Below, piece after piece: positions 25,533 through 33,075 of a stretch of DNA of 33,870 nucleotides. Under the pieces are notes generated by a model. It saw only the letters and a program-made list of their open reading frames with translations, had not been told where the DNA came from and made no database searches. The first letter of the stretch is position 1. Every line of letters begins with the position of its first letter. Position numbers and translations under genes: made by a program. The stretch spans positions 1-33,870 of the forward strand of contig NZ_CANRNX010000019.1 of the NCBI RefSeq assembly GCF_947632075.1, written 5' to 3'. The DNA comes from an uncultured Flavobacterium sp. GTDB taxonomy: Bacteria > Bacteroidota > Bacteroidia > Flavobacteriales > Flavobacteriaceae.

Positions 25533-26422
25533 TGAATTACAAAACACGAATCTCATTAGATATAATATTTAAAGTAGTTTTTAAAGCTACAGGATATTTA
25601 GTTTTAGCATTACTTGGTGGTATTTTTGCCATGTTGGTTTATAATTCTATTTCATTCTTTTTGGATGTAAAACCAATTGATTTTATTACAGGTATGGAAT
25701 GGGCTCCAACAGCTAAAACTCCAAAATACGGAATGCTACCTTTAATTTTAAGTACAACTTTGGTAACTTTTGGAGCTATGTTTATAGCAATTCCTTTAGG
25801 AGTTGGTACCGCTTCTTATATTGCAATATACGCACCACCAAAAGTAAAAAATATTTTAAAACCAACAATTGAAATGTTAGCAGCAATTCCTTCGGTTGTA
25901 ATTGGTTTTTTAGGAATTGTAGTTTTAAGTCCAGGAATCGCAGATTTGGCAGATTTACCAAATGGATTAAATGCTTTAAACGGAGCGATTTTATTAGCAG
26001 TAATGGCTTTACCAACAATTATTACAGTTGCAGAAGATGCTATTCACGCCGTACCTAATGCTTATAAAGAAGCAAGCTATGGTGTTGGAGCAACTCGTTG
26101 GCAAACGCTAAGAAAGGTTATTATACCTGCTGCTGCACCTGGGATTATTACAGCAATTATGCTTGGTGTTGGACGTGCAATCGGAGAAACTATGACTGTT
26201 TTAATGGCTACAGGAAATGCTTCTTTAATGCCAACAGGAATGTTTGATTCTGTAAAAACAATGACAGCAACAATTGCAATAGAAATGGGTGAAGTTCCAT
26301 ATCAAACTACGCATTATTATGCACTTTATGCAATTGCAACCGTGCTTTTCTTCATGACTTTATTCGCAAATATCGTTGGAGAATTTTTTATTAACCGATT
26401 CAGAAAATATCATGCAGTTTAA
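25532..26422 (+). CDS. pstC: PstC phosphate ABC transporter permease
   Basis: Inner-membrane permease of 296 residues with six hydrophobic segments. The binding-protein-dependent transport (EAA) loop is visible as YKEASYGVGATRWQTLRKVIIPAAAPGI. MEWAPTAKTPKYGMLPLILSTT and AAIPSVVIGFLGIVVLSP are characteristic of PstC. Its ATG overlaps the pstS stop by one base (ATAATG), indicating translational coupling. The last 11 bp overlap pstA from its preferred start. Confidence 0.95.
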   Translation: MNYKTRISLDIIFKVVFKATGYLVLALLGGIFAMLVYNSISFFLDVKPIDFITGMEWAPTAKTPKYGMLPLILSTTLVTFGAMFIAIPLGVGTASYIAIYAPPKVKNILKPTIEMLAAIPSVVIGFLGIVVLSPGIADLADLPNGLNALNGAILLAVMALPTIITVAEDAIHAVPNAYKEASYGVGATRWQTLRKVIIPAAAPGIITAIMLGVGRAIGETMTVLMATGNASLMPTGMFDSVKTMTATIAIEMGEVPYQTTHYYALYAIATVLFFMTLFANIVGEFFINRFRKYHAV

Positions 26423-27269
26423 AACTAATAAATTATCGAGCGTAATTGAATGGGGAACGCTGTTATTGAGTACAGGAATAGTGTGTTTCTTTATTGTAAT
26501 TATCATTTGGGAAATATTCTCTAAAGGATATAGCGTTTTATCATGGGAGTTTACAACCATGGTTCCAACAGAAGGAATGACATCAGGAGGTATTCTTACT
26601 CCAATCATTGGTACAGTTCTTCTAACATTAATTACGGCAGCTTTTGCTATTCCTTTTGGAATTTGTTGTGCCATTTATTTAAATGAATACGCAGAAAACA
26701 CTTGGGTTACAAGAACTATTCGTGCTGCAATTCGTAACTTGTCAGGAGTTCCATCAATTATATACGGATTATTCGGGTTAGCACTTTTTGTTCAAGCTTT
26801 AAGTTTTGGAACTTCATTACTTGCAGCCGGATTAACTTTAGGATTATTATCGCTTCCATATATCATAACAACAACAGAAGAAGCTTTAAAGCGTATTCCT
26901 AACAGTACCAGAGAGGCTGCCTTAGCAGTCGGAGCTACAAAATTCGAAACGATTAAAGATGTGGTAATTCCATCTGCAATGTCCGGAATTTTAACAGGAA
27001 TTGTATTAACACTTTCAAGAGCCGCAGGAGAAACTGCACCAATTCTTTTTACAGGAGCAGCTTTTTATATCAACGGATCATCTGGTTATGTAAACCAAGA
27101 ATTTATGGCTTTACCATACCATTTATATATGTTATCAACACAACATCAATCAATAGATCAAGTACGACCAATTGCTTATGGTACAGCATTAGTTCTTGTA
27201 ATTGTTGTGTTCTTATTAAACCTTACCGCATTTTATATTCGTTATAAATTCAGAAAAGATGAAAACTAA
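26412..27269 (+). CDS. pstA: PstA phosphate ABC transporter permease
   Basis: Second permease, 285 residues from the ATG at 26412 (MQFKTNKLSS). An in-frame TTG at 26376 lies further inside pstC and is less likely. Typical PstA segments: MTSGGILTPIIGTVLLTLI, CCAIYLNEYAENTW, RNLSGVPSIIYGLFGLALFV and the EAA loop STREAALAVGATKFETIKDVVIPSA. It pairs with PstC to form the channel. It overlaps pstB by 11 bp. Confidence 0.94.
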   Translation: MQFKTNKLSSVIEWGTLLLSTGIVCFFIVIIIWEIFSKGYSVLSWEFTTMVPTEGMTSGGILTPIIGTVLLTLITAAFAIPFGICCAIYLNEYAENTWVTRTIRAAIRNLSGVPSIIYGLFGLALFVQALSFGTSLLAAGLTLGLLSLPYIITTTEEALKRIPNSTREAALAVGATKFETIKDVVIPSAMSGILTGIVLTLSRAAGETAPILFTGAAFYINGSSGYVNQEFMALPYHLYMLSTQHQSIDQVRPIAYGTALVLVIVVFLLNLTAFYIRYKFRKDEN

Positions 27270-28005
27270 ACTATCAGTACAAAATTTAAATATAAGCTTC
27301 GGCACCAAACAAGTTTTAAAAAACGTTAGCGTTTCTTTTAACCAAAATGAAATTACAGCATTAATCGGACCATCAGGTTGTGGAAAAAGTACACTTTTAA
27401 GAAGCTTTAATCGTATGCACGACTTATCTTCAGATGCTAAAATTAATGGAAACTTTTTATTAGATGATTTAAACATCTATTCTAAAAACATTCCGGTTAC
27501 AGAAATTAGAAAACGTATCGGAATGGTATTTCAAAAAGCAAATCCATTTCCTAAAAGCATTCAAGACAATATTACATACGGATTAAAAATTAATAATCTT
27601 CCGCATGGAAAAGATGTTGTAGAGAAAGCATTACAAGAAGCTTATTTATGGGATGAAGTAAAGAACGATTTAAAAATGCCTGCAACTCGTTTATCTGGAG
27701 GTCAGCAACAACGTTTATGTATTGCAAGGGCAGTTGCCTTACGTCCGGAAGTTATTTTAATGGATGAGCCTTGTTCAGCTTTAGACCCTGTAAGTACTTT
27801 AAAAATTGAAGAACTAATCAAACATCTTAAAAATAAGTACACCATTGCAATTGTAACTCATAACATGCAACAAGCGCAACGTGTAGCAGATAAAACTATT
27901 TTTATGTATTTAGGGGAAGTTATGGAAGAAGGACCAACTGATCAAATATTCAACAATCCTAAGAACGAAATCACAACAAATTATATCAACGGATATTTCG
28001 GATAA
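27259..28005 (+). CDS. pstB: PstB phosphate ABC transporter ATPase
   Basis: Cytoplasmic ATPase of the Pst importer, 248 residues. Walker A GPSGCGKST, Q-loop region GMVFQKANPFPKSI (the FQK-x-NPFP stretch is specific to PstB), signature LSGGQQQRLCIARA, Walker B VILMDEPCSALDP, and the H-loop VTHNMQQAQRV. Overlaps pstA by 11 bp. No phoU follows; the gene is the last of the operon and the next gene begins 50 bp later. Confidence 0.96.
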   Translation: MKTKLSVQNLNISFGTKQVLKNVSVSFNQNEITALIGPSGCGKSTLLRSFNRMHDLSSDAKINGNFLLDDLNIYSKNIPVTEIRKRIGMVFQKANPFPKSIQDNITYGLKINNLPHGKDVVEKALQEAYLWDEVKNDLKMPATRLSGGQQQRLCIARAVALRPEVILMDEPCSALDPVSTLKIEELIKHLKNKYTIAIVTHNMQQAQRVADKTIFMYLGEVMEEGPTDQIFNNPKNEITTNYINGYFG

Positions 28006-28055
28006 TATTTAAAGCTATTTTTTTCTTAACTTCACATAAAAAAGAAAAAAATGCA

Positions 28056-28523
28056 ATGAAGAAAATATTATTTTTTGTTTTGGGAAGTTTATTGACTCAA
28101 TTTAGTTATGCTCAACGAACCGTTAAAGAATTAGAAGCTGTTGAAAAATCTGTAGGTGAAGAAAATTTTACATTAAATTTTTTTAATAATACTTCAAATT
28201 TTACAATTTATTCTTTAAGTGAAAATTCTACTTTGAGAGAAATTGAAAAAACTGCTTTACTTTACGGTATAGATTTAAAAATAAAAGAATATATAAAATC
28301 TAATAAATTATATAGCGTAACTTTTGAAATCAAAAACGGAAACGACACTATTATTGAAACTTTTCAGAATGGAATAATTCCATTGAATAGAATAGAAATA
28401 GAATTTCATAAAAACGGAAATCCAGAAATTAGTGAAGCTGAGCGTAAAGCCACTTTAACTATTAAAAGAGATAGAAACAATACTAAAAACGGAAATCAAC
28501 CTCGGGTTATATTTTCTAATTAA
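28056..28523 (+). CDS. Small exported protein of unknown function
   Basis: 155 residues, not recognised. A signal peptide MKKILFFVLGSLLTQFSYAQ precedes a soluble domain with mixed strands (FTLNFFNNTSNFTIYSLSEN, then LYSVTFEIKNGNDTIIETF). The C-terminal tail is charged (RKATLTIKRDRNNTKNGNQ). It follows pstB by 50 bp with no terminator between, so readthrough from the pst operon is possible, but nothing else links it to phosphate. An ATG 6 bp upstream is followed at once by a stop and is not used. Confidence 0.7.
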   Translation: MKKILFFVLGSLLTQFSYAQRTVKELEAVEKSVGEENFTLNFFNNTSNFTIYSLSENSTLREIEKTALLYGIDLKIKEYIKSNKLYSVTFEIKNGNDTIIETFQNGIIPLNRIEIEFHKNGNPEISEAERKATLTIKRDRNNTKNGNQPRVIFSN

Positions 28524-28551
28524 ATCCTCTATTTATATAGGGGATTTTTTT
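28522..28551 (+). terminator. Terminator after the small exported protein gene
   Basis: Stem AAATCCTCTAT (28522-28532) with ATAGGGGATTT (28537-28547), one G-U pair, then a T-run. It may end the pst transcript. Confidence 0.8.
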
Positions 28552-28622
28552 ACGTATTATTTTTTAAGAATAAATATAAAAGTAAGATTTTTAAACATCG
28601 AATCACATATTAATTAAAAACA

Positions 28623-28652
28623 AAAACCTCATCTTAATTACGATGAGGTTTT
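28623..28652. terminator. Terminator of the T9SS cargo gene (bidirectional)
   Basis: Stem AAAACCTCATC (28623-28633) with GATGAGGTTTT (28642-28652), 8-nt loop. It lies 28 bp beyond the minus-strand stop, with A/T runs on both sides. Confidence 0.75.
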
Positions 28653-28680
28653 AAATTCAATATAAAAAACAAACAAATAA

Positions 28681-30189
28681 TTACTTAACTATAATTTTAT
28701 TTATGTTAGCTTTTCCGTCAATTTTAGAAATGATCATATAAACTCCTGCAGCTTCTAATTTAGAAACAAAATCTTGTTGGTTAAAACGACCTAATTTTTG
28801 GTTTGTAACCAATTTTCCATCTAATTGATAAATTGAAATTTCTACATTAGATTCTGACCCTAAATTATAAGAAACTTTAAAATCTTGTCCAACTTCAATG
28901 GGGTTTGGATAAACTGTTATTTCGTTAGAAATTGAAGATTCTAATTGATTATAAACAGTTGTTTGATATGAATTTGTAGTATTTTTTGAAGTTATACGCA
29001 TTTCGTAAATCCCTGTTTTATCAGTAACTAAATCGGTTTTATTAGAGATTAATTTATTATTGAAATACCAAGCAACAGAATAATTAGATTGATTATCAGT
29101 TATTATTTCAGGCTTAATGGTTAGTTGCCCATTTTTATTTAAAAACCAAGCATCAGCCAAATCTGCTTTAATTGAAGATAAATCATAACTTAAAGAAAGG
29201 TAATCAATTCCATTTCCGTTACTATTTAAAACTACATCCGAAAAAATTATTTCATTTTTATCAATTTTTCCTTCGATTTTATCTTCATCATTTATATTTA
29301 AATGCACAGATTTTGAAACATCATAGTTCTCTAACATAGACAGGTTAAAACGTAAAGAAATCGTTTTTTCTCCTTTTGCTTTCGTTTGAGCTAAATATTG
29401 CTTTTCTAAAATCATTTCGTTTCCATTATTTACAAAACGATTTGCATTTGCGTTATTTCCAATTAACACATATTCTTCATTCTTTAGAGAATTAGAAGAG
29501 ATTGTTAACAATTGATCTACAGAGTTTTTTGATGAAAATTGGTTTAACTCGTAGAAATTTGATTTTCCTAATCCAATAATATTTTTATTAAAATCTATAG
29601 AAATATTTGGGTTCCAAAGAACTTCGTTTTCATGTGATAAATAATTATTCACATTTAATAAACTAACTCCATATTTTAACGACAGATATGTTTGTAAATA
29701 TTTATGGTCAATATCAGTAAACTCACGATTTACATAAATCATTTCATAAATATAAGTTCTATCCTTATCGTTATTTAGTAAAACGAAATCATCTGTAACC
29801 TGATAATTTCCAAGATTAAAGCCGTATTTTAAGATTGCTCCGGTTTGAATTTTTTCTAAAAGAGGAACATCTAAACTTTGTGGATTGATGTTTTGAGTTG
29901 TTAAATTTTGCTGAAAACATTTCATTTGAACACTTGCTAAATCAACTTCATGTGCATCAAAAGATTGAAAAACTACATAGAAATTAGAATGATCAGCTCC
30001 GAGTGGCATCATTATAGCACCTTGGTTATCATCTGATATTGGATAATTTCCGTTCAGATTTACAACAGATTTAGAATCTGAACCTTTGATCCAAAAATTT
30101 GCTTCAGATTTTAAATTCTGGGCTATCATTTGTGTTTGAAAAGTTAAAATAAAACACAAAGTAGTAACTGAAAGTATTTTTCTTATCAT
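28681..30189 (-). CDS. T9SS type A sorting-domain-containing secreted protein
   Basis: 502 residues. A signal peptide (MIRKILSVTTLCFILTFQTQMIAQ) and a C-terminal type A sorting domain (last about 75 residues: ITVYPNPIEVGQDFKVSY, VEISIYQLDGKLV, then AAGVYMIISKIDGK ending KIIVK) mark it as cargo of the type IX secretion system, so it is exported across the outer membrane and probably surface-attached. The middle contains YLQTYLSLKYGVSL and NIIGLGKSNFYELNQFSSKNS, a pattern common in large Flavobacteriia surface proteins with LamG-like or DUF8202-like regions. No catalytic motif was recognised; an adhesive or structural role is only a guess. Confidence 0.88.
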   Translation of the reverse strand: MIRKILSVTTLCFILTFQTQMIAQNLKSEANFWIKGSDSKSVVNLNGNYPISDDNQGAIMMPLGADHSNFYVVFQSFDAHEVDLASVQMKCFQQNLTTQNINPQSLDVPLLEKIQTGAILKYGFNLGNYQVTDDFVLLNNDKDRTYIYEMIYVNREFTDIDHKYLQTYLSLKYGVSLLNVNNYLSHENEVLWNPNISIDFNKNIIGLGKSNFYELNQFSSKNSVDQLLTISSNSLKNEEYVLIGNNANANRFVNNGNEMILEKQYLAQTKAKGEKTISLRFNLSMLENYDVSKSVHLNINDEDKIEGKIDKNEIIFSDVVLNSNGNGIDYLSLSYDLSSIKADLADAWFLNKNGQLTIKPEIITDNQSNYSVAWYFNNKLISNKTDLVTDKTGIYEMRITSKNTTNSYQTTVYNQLESSISNEITVYPNPIEVGQDFKVSYNLGSESNVEISIYQLDGKLVTNQKLGRFNQQDFVSKLEAAGVYMIISKIDGKANINKIIVK

Positions 30190-30251
30190 ATTGTTTGAAT
30201 TTTAAATAAATATAACAAAATATTCTAAAAAACAAACGTTATATGAAATAA

Positions 30252-30277
30252 AAAAGATTTGCTGTTGCAAATCTTTT
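30252..30277 (-). terminator. Terminator of the ftsY operon
   Basis: Stem AAAAGATTTGC/GCAAATCTTTT with loop TGTT. It overlaps the stop of the DUF721 gene by 2 bp and has a T-run on the minus strand. Confidence 0.8.
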
Positions 30278-30590
30278 ATCTTAAAACTAAATCTTTAACG
30301 ACTTCTTTTCGAAGTTCTTCATTAATCATTTTTATAATTTTATCTTTTCCGTAACTTAATTCTTCTCGTAAAACTGCAGATGAAAGTGCAACGTAAAGTG
30401 TACTATTTCTTAAAACAACATCTAAAGTATAATTAGCAATTCCAGGACCTAAAAGGTTTATCCAAGCATCTTTTACATTTAACTTATCAATACCTGCTTC
30501 AAGTTTATTACCTTGTATAAAAACTTTTAAAACATCACCAATCGATGTTTCTTCTTTAATTCTACTATTTGGATTGAATTTTTTTGACAT
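30276..30590 (-). CDS. DUF721/DciA-like protein
   Basis: 104-residue cytoplasmic protein of the DUF721 family, which includes DciA, the loader of the replicative helicase DnaB in bacteria that lack DnaC/DnaI. The KH-like core shows as DAWINLLGPGIANYTLDVVLRNSTLYVALSSAVLREEL, ending in INEELRKEVVKDLVLR. It is the third gene of an ftsY-lipoprotein-DUF721 unit and its ATG shares one base with the lipoprotein stop. A DciA function in helicase loading is plausible but not proven for these short Bacteroidota forms. Confidence 0.82.
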   Translation of the reverse strand: MSKKFNPNSRIKEETSIGDVLKVFIQGNKLEAGIDKLNVKDAWINLLGPGIANYTLDVVLRNSTLYVALSSAVLREELSYGKDKIIKMINEELRKEVVKDLVLR

Positions 30591-31009
30591 TATTCAATTT
30601 TAATCGGTTCAAAACGTTTGTAGTGATAAATAAAATCTTGATCGTTTTTAGTAACTAATTCTTCATCAGAAACTAAAATTAATTCTTCTGTCCAATTTGC
30701 AAAATCTGTTTTATAAATCAAATACGTCGATGAAGCAGAATCTTTAACTGTTATGAATTCTTTAACGTCATTAGTTAAATATTTTCCGTCTAATTGCGGA
30801 ACTACTTTTTGTCTGAAACCAGATGCATCTTTTAATTCAATATAATCTACTGTTGTAGACATTCCGTACTCTTTCTCTTCTCCATTTGGTGTTTCAACAC
30901 GAGTAACTTCCCAATAACCATTAATTTTTGCTAAATCTTCTGTTGAAACTTTAGAACTACATGATACGATTAAAAGCGCAATTGGAATTAATTGTAATAA
31001 CTTTTTCAT
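30590..31009 (-). CDS. Putative lipoprotein with lipocalin-like domain
   Basis: 139 residues. Signal MKKLLQLIPIALLIVSC has the lipobox Cys at 17. The mature part opens with INGYWEVTRVETPNG, the first strand of lipocalin-like domains, and closes with FIYHYKRFEPIKIE; a lipocalin-like assignment is tentative. It overlaps ftsY by one base at one end and the DUF721 gene by one base at the other, so translation is coupled. Its role beside ftsY is unknown. Confidence 0.78.
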   Translation of the reverse strand: MKKLLQLIPIALLIVSCSSKVSTEDLAKINGYWEVTRVETPNGEEKEYGMSTTVDYIELKDASGFRQKVVPQLDGKYLTNDVKEFITVKDSASSTYLIYKTDFANWTEELILVSDEELVTKNDQDFIYHYKRFEPIKIE

Positions 31010-31962
31010 TATTTAAAAAACGAATCAACAAATTCATATTTATTGAAAACTTGTAAATCTTCAATACCTTCACCAACACCAATATATTTCACAGGAATTT
31101 GAAATTGATCTGAAATTCCGATTACAACTCCACCTTTTGCTGTACCATCTAATTTAGTAACTGCCAAAGAAGTAACTTCTGTAGCTGCTGTAAATTGTTT
31201 AGCCTGTTCAAATGCATTTTGACCTGTTGAACCATCTAAAACCAATAAAACATCATGAGGCGCATCAATTAAAACTTTTTGCATGACACGTTTAACTTTT
31301 GTAAGCTCGTTCATTAAACCAACCTTATTATGTAAACGACCTGCTGTGTCAATAATTACGATATCTGCGTTTTGAGCAACGGCAGATTCTAATGTATCAA
31401 AAGCAACAGAAGCTGGGTCACTTCCCATTTGTTGACGAACTATTGGCACTCCAACACGATCTGCCCAAATTTGTAATTGATCGATTGCAGCTGCACGGAA
31501 AGTGTCTGCAGCACCAAGAACAACATTATGTCCCGCTTTTTTAAACTGATAAGCTAATTTTCCGATGGTTGTTGTCTTTCCAACACCATTTACTCCAACT
31601 ACCATAATCACATATGGTTTTTTGTCTTTTGGAATTTCAAATTCTGTACTTTCTCCAGATTTTGTTTCTGAAAGTAAGCCTGTAATTTCTTCACGAAGAA
31701 TTTGATTTAACTCATCGGTTCCTAAATATTTATCTCGAGATACGCGATCTTCAATTCTTTCAATAACCTTTAAAGTGGTATTAACACCGACATCAGAAGA
31801 AATTAATATGTCTTCTAAATTATCTAAAACTTCGTCATCAACTTTTGATTTTCCAGCAACTGCTTTAGATAATTTTGAGAAAAAAGAAGTTTTAGACTTC
31901 TCTAAACCTTTGTCTAAAGTTTCCTTTTTTTCTGTTGAAAATAAACGTTTAAAAAAACTCAT
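31009..31962 (-). CDS. ftsY: Signal recognition particle receptor FtsY
   Basis: GTPase receptor for SRP-ribosome complexes at the inner membrane. The NG domain is complete in 317 residues: P-loop GVNGVGKTTTIGKLA, the DTFRAAAIDQLQIWADR insertion box, DTAGRLHNK, TKLDGTAKGG, and GVGEGIEDLQVFNKYEFVDSF at the end. The long acidic A domain of the E. coli protein is missing, as is normal in Bacteroidota; the lysine-rich start (MSFFKRLFSTEKKE) probably binds membrane. First gene of a three-gene unit with one-base overlaps, transcribed from a clear -7 box. Confidence 0.96.
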   Translation of the reverse strand: MSFFKRLFSTEKKETLDKGLEKSKTSFFSKLSKAVAGKSKVDDEVLDNLEDILISSDVGVNTTLKVIERIEDRVSRDKYLGTDELNQILREEITGLLSETKSGESTEFEIPKDKKPYVIMVVGVNGVGKTTTIGKLAYQFKKAGHNVVLGAADTFRAAAIDQLQIWADRVGVPIVRQQMGSDPASVAFDTLESAVAQNADIVIIDTAGRLHNKVGLMNELTKVKRVMQKVLIDAPHDVLLVLDGSTGQNAFEQAKQFTAATEVTSLAVTKLDGTAKGGVVIGISDQFQIPVKYIGVGEGIEDLQVFNKYEFVDSFFK

Positions 31963-31984
31963 AGGTATGCATACTTTTGTGGTA

Positions 31985-31992
31985 CAAATATA
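31985..31992 (-). promoter_or_regulatory. -7 box of the ftsY operon
   Basis: TATATTTG on the minus strand matches TAnnTTTG exactly, 22 bp before the ATG. Confidence 0.6.
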
Positions 31993-32153
31993 GCTAATTT
32001 ATAGGTATGATAAATATAAAATAATTAATCATTATTAATACTAAATATTTTTTAAATATTCATTAAGAATTTGGTTTTATTTGATTTTAAATTCTGATTA
32101 ATTCAAGATTTTTAAATAAAAACAAAATCATTTTTTTAAATGATTTAATAAAA

Positions 32154-32181
32154 AAGCTATCTAATTTTGGTTAGATAGCTT
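32154..32181 (-). terminator. Terminator of the DUF6787 gene
   Basis: Stem AAGCTATCTAA (32154-32164) with TTAGATAGCTT (32171-32181), loop TTTTGG, T-run on the minus strand; it overlaps the stop codon by 2 bp. Confidence 0.82.
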
Positions 32182-32497
32182 ACTTATTATTTTGTTTTCC
32201 GTACAAAAATCCTAATTTCATTCTAAAGAGCATTTTCTTGACAAAATTCCAAAAGAAGGTATGTTGACCGAAAATGGTTCCTACTATGATTAGTATAACT
32301 TTGTAAACAGGTAAGATTAATACAATTCGTAAAACCCAATACGGAATGATATGGAAATTTTCTTTTGTTATTCCTAAAAATTCTAATATAGGTTTGGTTA
32401 TCCATGCAGATGTTGAACCAGTAATTGCAAAGACTACAAATATTATTATTAACTGGAAATTTGAAGTGATGCCCCAGCGTTCTTTTAAGCTTGCCAT
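32180..32497 (-). CDS. DUF6787-type membrane protein
   Basis: 105-residue inner-membrane protein with two or three hydrophobic segments (about 14-32, 53-75). It opens with SLKERWGITSNFQLIIIFVVFAITG and ends with GQHTFFWNFVKKMLFRM, the two conserved blocks of DUF6787, a small Bacteroidota family of unknown function. A perfect -7 box lies 23 bp upstream. Its neighbours give no functional hint. Confidence 0.8.
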   Translation of the reverse strand: MASLKERWGITSNFQLIIIFVVFAITGSTSAWITKPILEFLGITKENFHIIPYWVLRIVLILPVYKVILIIVGTIFGQHTFFWNFVKKMLFRMKLGFLYGKQNNK

Positions 32498-32520
32498 TTC
32501 TTATTTATAATTATTCTAAG

Positions 32521-32528
32521 CAAATATA
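32521..32528 (-). promoter_or_regulatory. -7 box of the DUF6787 gene
   Basis: TATATTTG on the minus strand, exact TAnnTTTG match, 23 bp before the ATG. Its presence suggests the gene is transcribed separately from the DUF6146 gene upstream. Confidence 0.55.
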
Positions 32529-32541
32529 CATCTTTTTAAAA

Positions 32542-32985
32542 TTAATTCAACTTTACTTTGTTCATTTCTTGCCAGTACTCAAAATAGTTATAAAGCATAT
32601 AATTTACTTCATACCCGTAATCAACATTTGATTGATAATCTATGGTATAATCATAACCAAAGAAGCCTGCGATTTTTCTACTATTCCAAACATTAACCCA
32701 AGTCGTATTTTTAGCTTGAAGATAGGCTAAGTCATAATATCCACGTGGCTTTGCATTAGTTACTAACCAAGAATCAAAACCAATATCAAAAATAATCACT
32801 TCGAAATCATGTTCTTGATTGGAAATGGTAATCTGTTCACTTGTAACTTTAGATGTACCTGTATCAATTTTATTTTCTGATACTATATTCTTATTATTTT
32901 CACTTTTAGAAACACTAACACTTTTAGTGTTAGAACAATTAAATATTAAGAAACTTAGAAATATTAATAAACAAACCTTTTTCAT
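32542..32985 (-). CDS. DUF6146-type lipoprotein
   Basis: 147 residues. Signal MKKVCLLIFLSFLIFNC with the lipobox Cys at 17, then a Ser/Lys/Asn-rich linker. The C-terminal domain, FDSWLVTNAKPRGYYDLAYLQ and WNSRKIAGFFGYDYTIDYQ to NVDYGYEVNYMLYNYFEYWQE, is the conserved part of DUF6146. The function is unknown. The linker region contains a short perfect inverted repeat (CTAACACT/AGTGTTAG) that encodes Ser/Val-rich residues. Confidence 0.82.
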   Translation of the reverse strand: MKKVCLLIFLSFLIFNCSNTKSVSVSKSENNKNIVSENKIDTGTSKVTSEQITISNQEHDFEVIIFDIGFDSWLVTNAKPRGYYDLAYLQAKNTTWVNVWNSRKIAGFFGYDYTIDYQSNVDYGYEVNYMLYNYFEYWQEMNKVKLN

Positions 32986-33053
32986 AATTATTAATTTATC
33001 TAAAAATACAATTTATATTCTGGAGTAAACTGAATTTACCAAAGTAATTTCGC

Positions 33054-33061
33054 TATTTTTG
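33054..33061 (+). promoter_or_regulatory. -7 box of prfB
   Basis: TATTTTTG matches TAnnTTTG exactly and ends 14 bp before the ATG, giving a very short leader. Confidence 0.5.
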
Positions 33062-33075
33062 TAAAAAACAAAATA

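Noticed and set aside
31993..32153. Small gene in the gap between the ftsY promoter and the DUF6787 terminator
   Set aside because: AT-rich with no open frame of convincing composition or start.
32910..32940. Inverted repeat CTAACACT/AGTGTTAG as a terminator or attenuator
   Set aside because: It lies inside the DUF6146 coding sequence, in a low-complexity Ser/Val-encoding stretch, with no T-run; coincidental.
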